This document shows, one piece after another, positions 1 through 6,291 of a stretch of DNA of 6,291 bases. This DNA comes from an uncultured Prevotella sp. (GTDB lineage: Bacteria > Bacteroidota > Bacteroidia > Bacteroidales > Bacteroidaceae). Made by a program: the position numbers and the translations under genes. Below the pieces are notes generated by a model. That model searched no databases. It had not been told where the DNA came from and saw only the letters and a program-made list of their open reading frames with translations. The stretch is from the NCBI GenBank assembly GCA_900557255.1, contig USSA01000165.1:1-6291 (forward strand), in the 5' to 3' direction. Positions within the stretch are counted from its first letter, which is position 1. Every line of letters begins with the position of its first letter.

Positions 1-2
1 CC

Positions 3-104
3 GAGCATATAGAGCCTAATCCCCGTGAAATAGGTAATGGCCACTATGCATTTCCTGAGACATTGGGAAGGGAGAAGAGAGTCAATTCGATAGTAGATTC
101 GTGA
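3..104 (+). CDS. Possible C-terminal end of an unidentified upstream gene (partial)
   Basis: Frame 3 is open from the left edge to a TGA at 102-104 and would encode 33 residues, containing IEPNPREIGNGHYAFPE near the start and ending in RVNSIVDS. The other two forward frames hit stops within the first 20 bases. The residue composition (balanced charged, aromatic and Gly/Pro residues) looks like real protein, but 33 open codons can occur by chance and I recognise no family. If real, it is the tail of the gene preceding the CRISPR-Cas operon, on the same strand, ending 76 bases before the next small reading frame. No domain or function can be assigned. Confidence 0.4.
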   Translation, partial: EHIEPNPREIGNGHYAFPETLGREKRVNSIVDS

Positions 105-180
105 ATGTTGAATGTCGGTGTAAATGTCAGCATTTGATGATATTTAAAATAGGAAATACTAATTCTTTACAGTATTAGAT
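105..180. other. Short leader region with small repeats, possible promoter area
   Basis: This AT-rich gap carries AATGTC twice (111-116 and 123-128) with a related AATGTT at 104-109, and a small inverted repeat AAATG-TCAG-CATTT at 122-135. A TTTG at 133-136 could serve as a Bacteroidota -33 element, but no clean TAnnTTTG -7 element lies at the expected 19-21 base distance; the nearest AT-rich candidate begins near 160. The promoter of the small gene, and perhaps of the whole cas operon, is most likely here, but the sequence alone does not fix it. The inverted repeat is too short (5 bp stem) to call a terminator. Confidence 0.25.
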
Positions 181-351
181 ATGAAGGAAAAAAATAATGA
201 GCAAATTTTCTTCGATATGTTCGAAGAGGTAGCAACCGAAAGCATCGCTGAGGCTCGGAATGCATACACCTATGAAAAAAATGATGGGTGCTATCAGGAG
301 GCGAAAGAGATTGCTGATAAGGCAAGGAACCATCTGAGAGAAATTTTATGA
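181..351 (+). CDS. Small hypothetical protein, 56 aa, upstream of cas6
   Basis: An ATG at 181 opens a 56-codon frame ending in TGA at 349-351. The protein begins MKEKNNEQIFFDMFEEVATE and ends in ADKARNHLREIL. It is rich in Glu, Lys, Asp and Ala, has only one Cys, no signal peptide and no membrane segment, and would probably fold as two amphipathic helices separated by a short polar stretch around residues 30-37 (TYEKNDGC). I do not recognise the family. No clear Shine-Dalgarno precedes it, which is normal for Bacteroidota. It ends 42 bases before cas6 on the same strand, so it may be co-transcribed with the cas genes or be the last gene of an unrelated neighbour. The protein-like composition argues that it is real; the antisense frame over the same bases is Ser/His/Phe-rich and looks like a shadow. 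Function is unknown; a small regulator, antitoxin-like protein or accessory factor would all be guesses. Confidence 0.5.
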   Translation: MKEKNNEQIFFDMFEEVATESIAEARNAYTYEKNDGCYQEAKEIADKARNHLREIL

Positions 352-362
352 TAAGCAAAAAA

Positions 363-370
363 TATATTTA
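363..370 (+). promoter_or_regulatory. Weak candidate -7 element before cas6
   Basis: TATATTTA at 363-370 matches seven of the eight positions of the Bacteroidota -7 consensus TAnnTTTG (two of those eight are free) and lies 23 bases before the cas6 ATG. The -33 side is poor: only TTTT at 344-347, and it is too close. AT-rich DNA produces such matches by chance, so this is a weak suggestion that cas6 could have its own start site within the gap after the small gene. Confidence 0.18.
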
Positions 371-393
371 TAAAACGAACATTTTTTTAAAAT

Positions 394-1056
394 ATGAGAA
401 TTCTTTTAAAAACTTCACCGAATACTACACCAGTTCCTTTTGATTATCAACAGAAACTGGTTGGTACTATTCATAAATGGATTGGAAACAATTCTATTCA
501 TGATACGATTTCATTGTATTCTTTCTCTTGGTTAAATGGAGGAAGAAAAGTGGAGGATGCACTTCAGTTTTCACAGGGTGCAACGATGTTTATTAGCTTT
601 TATGATGAAAGTATCATTAAGGTTATCATCAGAACAATTCTTGAAGATCCTGAGATGTTTTGTGGTATGTTTGTAACTGACATAACTATTGGTGCTGAAC
701 CTCAATTTTCAGAGCGGGATTTGTATTATTGTGCTAGTCCGATTTTTATAAAGAGAAAATTGGATGATGGAAGCATTAAACAGTATAATTTCAATCATGC
801 AGAGGCAAACCAATATCTTAAGGATACTCTTTTGTCAAAGATGAAAGAGGCAGGATTGGAAGAAGATGAAACGTTGGATATTTGTTTTGATCTTTCTTAC
901 ACCAAAAAGAAGTTGAAGTTGGTTCGTTATCATGGTATTGGCAATAAGGCAAGTCTTTGCCCGGTTGTCATCAAAGGTAAGCCTGAGACGAAACAATTTA
1001 TATGGAATGTTGGTGTAGGCAACTGTACGGGTATCGGATTTGGAGCAATTTACTAA
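394..1056 (+). CDS. cas6: CRISPR pre-crRNA endoribonuclease Cas6
   Basis: Cas6 is the metal-independent RNase that cuts the repeat in the pre-crRNA and leaves crRNAs with an 8-nt 5' handle. The 220-residue protein has the usual Cas6 length. The N-terminal pattern FDYQQKLVGTIHKWIG (residues 16-31) followed by SIHD (34-37) matches the Cas6 opening helix; His36 sits where the general acid/base His of the family lies, with His27 as an alternative. The C-terminus carries the signature Gly-rich loop NVGVGNCTGIGFGAIY (205-220), which contacts the repeat RNA and is the strongest evidence. The ATG at 394 follows an A/T-rich leader without a Shine-Dalgarno, and the family normally starts directly with this beta strand (MRILLK). 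The cas5 start follows 18 bases after the stop. No truncation is seen. The assignment is secure at family level; subtype cannot be set from Cas6 alone. Confidence 0.9.
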   Translation: MRILLKTSPNTTPVPFDYQQKLVGTIHKWIGNNSIHDTISLYSFSWLNGGRKVEDALQFSQGATMFISFYDESIIKVIIRTILEDPEMFCGMFVTDITIGAEPQFSERDLYYCASPIFIKRKLDDGSIKQYNFNHAEANQYLKDTLLSKMKEAGLEEDETLDICFDLSYTKKKLKLVRYHGIGNKASLCPVVIKGKPETKQFIWNVGVGNCTGIGFGAIY

Positions 1057-1061
1057 TTATT

Positions 1062-1067
1062 AAAGGA
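1062..1067 (+). promoter_or_regulatory. Ribosome binding site deciding the cas5 start
   Basis: AAAGGA lies 7 bases before the ATG at 1075. The upstream TTG at 1069 is in frame but only one base beyond this site, too close for initiation, so the ATG at 1075 is preferred. This is the only clear Shine-Dalgarno-like site in front of a gene in the operon. Confidence 0.5.
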
Positions 1068-1074
1068 TTTGATT

Positions 1075-3784
<2,710 letters not shown>

Positions 3785-3787
3785 AAT

Positions 3788-5083
3788 ATGATAACATCAA
3801 ATATTGGAAAGATATTCCTGAATGCTTACAATGAAAAATATGGCACCAGCTATGATGCCCGAACTTTCTTTTTGGAGCAGTTCTATCCCTTGTTTTTTGA
3901 TCAAAACAAGTATATGATGACTGCAGGCAATTCGCCTTTGGAAAACCCAAAGTTAAGTTGGGATGATATGATAAAGGGGAAAAAGCCTTTTGAGACTCCT
4001 GAACAAAGAAAGAACCGCTTCGAAAAATTGATTAAGAAAATCGAAGAAAGTGAAGCTGATGCAAGCATTGCACGTGGTTATGCTTCATTAGATGTTACAG
4101 CTACAACATCTGGTCAAGTGACTGATTTGAAGTTACCAAACTCTCAGGAAGAAATCTATACATCGTGGATTGGAGATGCTCTTGGTATTGGAGTGCAGGG
4201 AGGCTTTTCGATTCTTTTTAGTAACAAAGAAATTCTTCTTGATATTTTTGAAGGTTGGAAGCTCTATCGTACGAGTCTTAATGAGACAACCATGCTGAAA
4301 GGAAACCAGATTAATACTTGGAATGGTCAATGGCTTTCCCATTATTATGATACTAGAGAATATGATGAAGATATGCCTTTGGCGGGATATAATCCTTTCA
4401 ATGTGAATAAGGATGGAATTATTAGTATCGATACTCAAACATGGACAAAGATTCTCATTGGTATTTCTAAAAAATATAGAAATGCTCAAATTTTGGGCTA
4501 CATCTATAGCATAGGACAGACAAATACTACCATTGGTTTTATACCATTTAATTTGACTCAAATACGCCGTCCAATTCATCTCTATGAAAAGATATTTGGG
4601 ATGAGCAATGGTAGAAATGTAGAGTCTTTATGGGGAACAGCCATTGGATTCAAAACGGCTTGTACTTATGGGGCTATAGGTATAAAAGCCATGGAGCCTA
4701 AAGGGCTTAGAGATTATGTATATAAGGGAAAACAGCCAAAGGCACATAATTATGATAATATTAATTACAATGTTTATATAATTTGGATATACGCTATGTT
4801 GAATAATGATGAATTATGGGAGAAATCCCAAGAGTTGGCTAAGTTGTTGAACGAAGCCTCTAGTGATAAAGATAAGTCTATCAGTACCAAACGTAAAAAT
4901 TTGGTTGAGACAATGCTCAATGCAACTAATAAAAAACAGTTCATAGCAGCTGCTACAGAGGTTGTTTCATTCATTGGTAAGATAGATGAGTTTAAAGGAA
5001 TCGTGAAGGAGATTCATGGTATGCCAACAGACAATGTACCATACTTCTTAACACTTTTGCGTTTCCAGTATAAGACATTATAA
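3788..5083 (+). CDS. Probable Cas8-like large subunit of Cascade
   Basis: I do not recognise this 431-residue protein by motif; the call as large subunit (PAM recognition, Cas3 recruitment) comes from position between cas3 and cas7 and from the fact that every other effector subunit is accounted for. The N-terminal part is rich in aromatics (FFLEQFYPLFFDQNKYMM, 27-44), then comes a charged helical stretch (70-90, KKIEESEAD) and a central, mixed alpha/beta region with NPF, WTKILIGISKKY (219-230) and IRRPIHLYEKIF (259-270) segments. From about residue 325 to the end the sequence looks all-helical, as expected of the small-subunit-like C-terminal domain of Cas8. There is a single Cys (292), so the Cys-rich zinc finger seen in some Cas8 families is absent. 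It is shorter than typical Cas8b or Cas8c (about 500-650). ATG at 3788 lies 3 bases after the cas3 stop; cas7 starts 22 bases downstream. It could alternatively be an accessory subunit of a new subtype. Confidence 0.6.
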   Translation: MITSNIGKIFLNAYNEKYGTSYDARTFFLEQFYPLFFDQNKYMMTAGNSPLENPKLSWDDMIKGKKPFETPEQRKNRFEKLIKKIEESEADASIARGYASLDVTATTSGQVTDLKLPNSQEEIYTSWIGDALGIGVQGGFSILFSNKEILLDIFEGWKLYRTSLNETTMLKGNQINTWNGQWLSHYYDTREYDEDMPLAGYNPFNVNKDGIISIDTQTWTKILIGISKKYRNAQILGYIYSIGQTNTTIGFIPFNLTQIRRPIHLYEKIFGMSNGRNVESLWGTAIGFKTACTYGAIGIKAMEPKGLRDYVYKGKQPKAHNYDNINYNVYIIWIYAMLNNDELWEKSQELAKLLNEASSDKDKSISTKRKNLVETMLNATNKKQFIAAATEVVSFIGKIDEFKGIVKEIHGMPTDNVPYFLTLLRFQYKTL

Positions 5084-5105
5084 TAACAATTAAAAATACA
5101 AGATT

Positions 5106-6176
5106 ATGAAAGAGAATTCTTTTATTTATTTGCGAGGTCTCAAGCATGCTGCGTTCACAGTATTCTGTGTAGAAGATGGTCAGAAGTCTTATTTTGACCC
5201 ACAGTTCAACGTACGAGTTCCATACTCCAGTGGTCAGCAGGTTAAGCGTTCTATCATGGAGCAGCTTAACGATGTTTTAGGTGTTCAACCTTCTCCTACC
5301 GAGTTCTATTGGGATGTAGATAAGAAAGGTGCGCTTAAAGAAGGAGAGGTCCTTTCGTCTTGCGATCCACATTATATTGACCAGCTTTTAGGTGGTTGGA
5401 TGAGAGCTGTTAAAGATGGTAAGGAAAAAACGGTAAAGCGCAGAAGTCCCTTAAGTATTTCTGCGATGACACCTTTGCATCCGCTTTTGGCTGCATTTCC
5501 TAAGGAGAATATTTCTTTTGATCGTTCTGATAAGCCTAACGTACATAAAGTTGTTGTGCGTGATGCTAATGGAAATCGTTTGACAGAAGAGCAGATCAGT
5601 AACCTCTTGGCAGGAAGCGATAGAAGTTTGTATCGCAAATGGATTCCTAAGAATAATAATCGAGCAACAGGTCTATTTGTATATGATGTAGCTATTGATT
5701 TACGACGTTTGTTCTGCGTTTCAACTAATCAGTTGGAACCAGAGATTACATCAGATATGGTAGAAAAGTTGAAAGAAGATGGATGGAAGGTAATCACTAC
5801 TTCTTTTGGTGAATGCTTGTTGATGCCGAAAGAGCAGCGTGAGCAGATTATTCCAGCTATAGCCGATGCTCTGATTGATTGGCATATTACATCCAATCAG
5901 GCAAGAACATTCAGTTTGATGGAGACTTTAGCCATTGCTATTAGTGATAATGCTAATACTTTAGCTGCAGCTATTCGTGCCAAACTTGTTGAGGATGGAG
6001 AATCTAAACCAAAGACAAAGCCTATCGTTGACGAAAATGCTGGTGCCAAGACATTTATAACTCTTCCATGTGCAAGTTATGTCGTGACAGAGACCGAAAG
6101 CGCAGATGCTTTGGCTAAGGCTAAGCAGGAGTTGGTTGATAGAATGATGGCGTTTGATTACGAGAATCAGATTTAA
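5106..6176 (+). CDS. cas7: Cascade backbone subunit Cas7
   Basis: Cas7 polymerises along the crRNA spacer and forms the Cascade filament. The 356-residue protein opens with an RRM-like strand (FIYLRGLKHAAFTVF, 6-20) and has the characteristic segment VRVPYSSGQQVKRSI (36-50), matching the R-x-P-x-x-SGQQ-x-KR-x-x pattern of Cas7/DevR/Cst2-type proteins. A central basic block RRSPLSISAMTPLHPLLAAF (112-131) and the strand FVYDVAIDLRRLFCV (191-205), a typical Cas7 core strand, support the family. It lacks the GNPNGDP-type N-terminus that I recall for Csd2/Csh2 Cas7 proteins of I-C and many I-B systems, so it belongs to the DevR/Cst2-like side or to an unclassified branch. The ATG at 5106 follows an A-rich leader (AATTAAAAATACAAGATT) typical of well-translated Bacteroidota genes. 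By eye, its codons (many GTT, CGT, GGT, AAG, CAG) are less AT-extreme than in cas8, which fits a subunit needed in several copies. A hairpin follows 10 bases after the stop. Confidence 0.8.
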   Translation: MKENSFIYLRGLKHAAFTVFCVEDGQKSYFDPQFNVRVPYSSGQQVKRSIMEQLNDVLGVQPSPTEFYWDVDKKGALKEGEVLSSCDPHYIDQLLGGWMRAVKDGKEKTVKRRSPLSISAMTPLHPLLAAFPKENISFDRSDKPNVHKVVVRDANGNRLTEEQISNLLAGSDRSLYRKWIPKNNNRATGLFVYDVAIDLRRLFCVSTNQLEPEITSDMVEKLKEDGWKVITTSFGECLLMPKEQREQIIPAIADALIDWHITSNQARTFSLMETLAIAISDNANTLAAAIRAKLVEDGESKPKTKPIVDENAGAKTFITLPCASYVVTETESADALAKAKQELVDRMMAFDYENQI

Positions 6177-6186
6177 TGTAAATGAT

Positions 6187-6214
6187 GAGGCTCCTGGTTT
6201 TTACCTGGAGCCTC
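6187..6214 (+). terminator. Hairpin between cas7 and cas4, possible terminator or attenuator
   Basis: Arms GAGGCTCCTGGT (6187-6198) and ACCTGGAGCCTC (6203-6214) pair over 12 positions with one T-T mismatch (6195/6206) around a TTTT loop (6199-6202). Eight consecutive G/C-rich pairs form the base, so the stem should be stable. A T-run (TTTTT, 6222-6226) follows, but 7 bases after the stem, so this is not a perfect intrinsic terminator. It ends 16 bases before the cas4 ATG, where it could cause partial termination, protect the effector mRNA 3' end, or influence cas4 translation. Confidence 0.55.
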
Positions 6215-6230
6215 CTGTTGGTTTTTCTCT

Positions 6231-6291
6231 ATGGTCATAACAGGCACTCATTTCAACTATTACCAGCTTTGCCATCGCAAACTATGGCTGT
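6231..6291 (+). CDS. cas4: CRISPR-associated exonuclease Cas4, N-terminal end only (partial)
   Basis: The ATG at 6231 opens a frame that runs off the right edge and encodes MVITGTHFNYYQLCHRKLWL (20 residues). The ITGTHFNYYxxCxRKLWL pattern is the N-terminus of small Cas4 proteins; Cys14 would be the first ligand of the 4Fe-4S cluster. Cas4 trims prespacer ends and helps Cas1-Cas2 insert PAM-correct spacers. The frame is open back to a TGA at 6186-6188 but has no ATG before 6231. It starts 54 bases after cas7, the widest gap in the operon, and immediately behind a stable hairpin. cas1 and cas2 are expected next but lie outside the window. Family call is confident despite the short piece because the motif is so characteristic. 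Confidence 0.85.
   Translation, partial: MVITGTHFNYYQLCHRKLWL

Noticed and set aside
167..358. 63-codon reading frame on the - strand
   Set aside because: It overlaps the forward small gene antisense, is rich in Ser, His, Phe and Pro in an unprotein-like way, and ends within a shared AT-rich region; it looks like a shadow.
382..388. Seven-T run before cas6 as a terminator
   Set aside because: No GC-rich stem precedes it; the region is simply AT-rich leader DNA.
4133..4579. 148-codon reading frame on the - strand inside the cas8-like gene
   Set aside because: It lies wholly antisense to a continuous 431-codon gene in a tight operon, and its Ile/Ser/Asn-rich, low-acidic composition is typical of an antisense shadow.

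Overview
The window holds most of a type I CRISPR-Cas operon on the + strand: cas6, cas5, cas3, a cas8-like large-subunit gene, cas7, and the first 20 codons of cas4, which runs off the right edge. The DNA is AT-rich, the genes are packed 3 to 54 bases apart, start codons mostly lack a strong Shine-Dalgarno and instead follow A/T-rich leaders (for example before cas7). This points to a member of the Bacteroidota (Bacteroides/Prevotella-like). That is an inference from style, not a database match.

Layout. Positions 1-104 carry what may be the last 33 codons of an unidentified upstream gene. Positions 105-180 are a short leader with small repeats. A 56-codon reading frame (181-351) encodes a charged, probably helical protein that I do not recognise; it sits 42 bases before cas6. 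Then come cas6 (crRNA processing), cas5 (5'-handle binding), cas3 (HD nuclease plus helicase, all motifs intact), a 431-residue large-subunit candidate, and cas7 (crRNA backbone). A strong hairpin lies in the 54-base gap between cas7 and cas4, so it separates the effector genes from what is presumably the adaptation block (cas4, and cas1/cas2 beyond the window). No CRISPR array is inside the window.

How it would work: Cas6 cuts the pre-crRNA; Cas5, multiple Cas7 copies and the Cas8-like protein assemble with the crRNA into Cascade; Cas3 is recruited to degrade target DNA; Cas4 (with Cas1-Cas2) would select and trim new spacers. All signature residues that I can check in Cas3 and Cas6 are present, so the interference module looks functional.

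The most interesting points are these: the gene order cas6-cas5-cas3-cas8-cas7-cas4 differs from the usual I-B order and resembles I-C with a Cas6 added; the Cas5 looks somewhat Cas5d-like although a dedicated Cas6 is present; the Cas8 and Cas7 are divergent; a Cas11-like small subunit might be made from the 3' end of cas8; and a hairpin may uncouple adaptation from interference.
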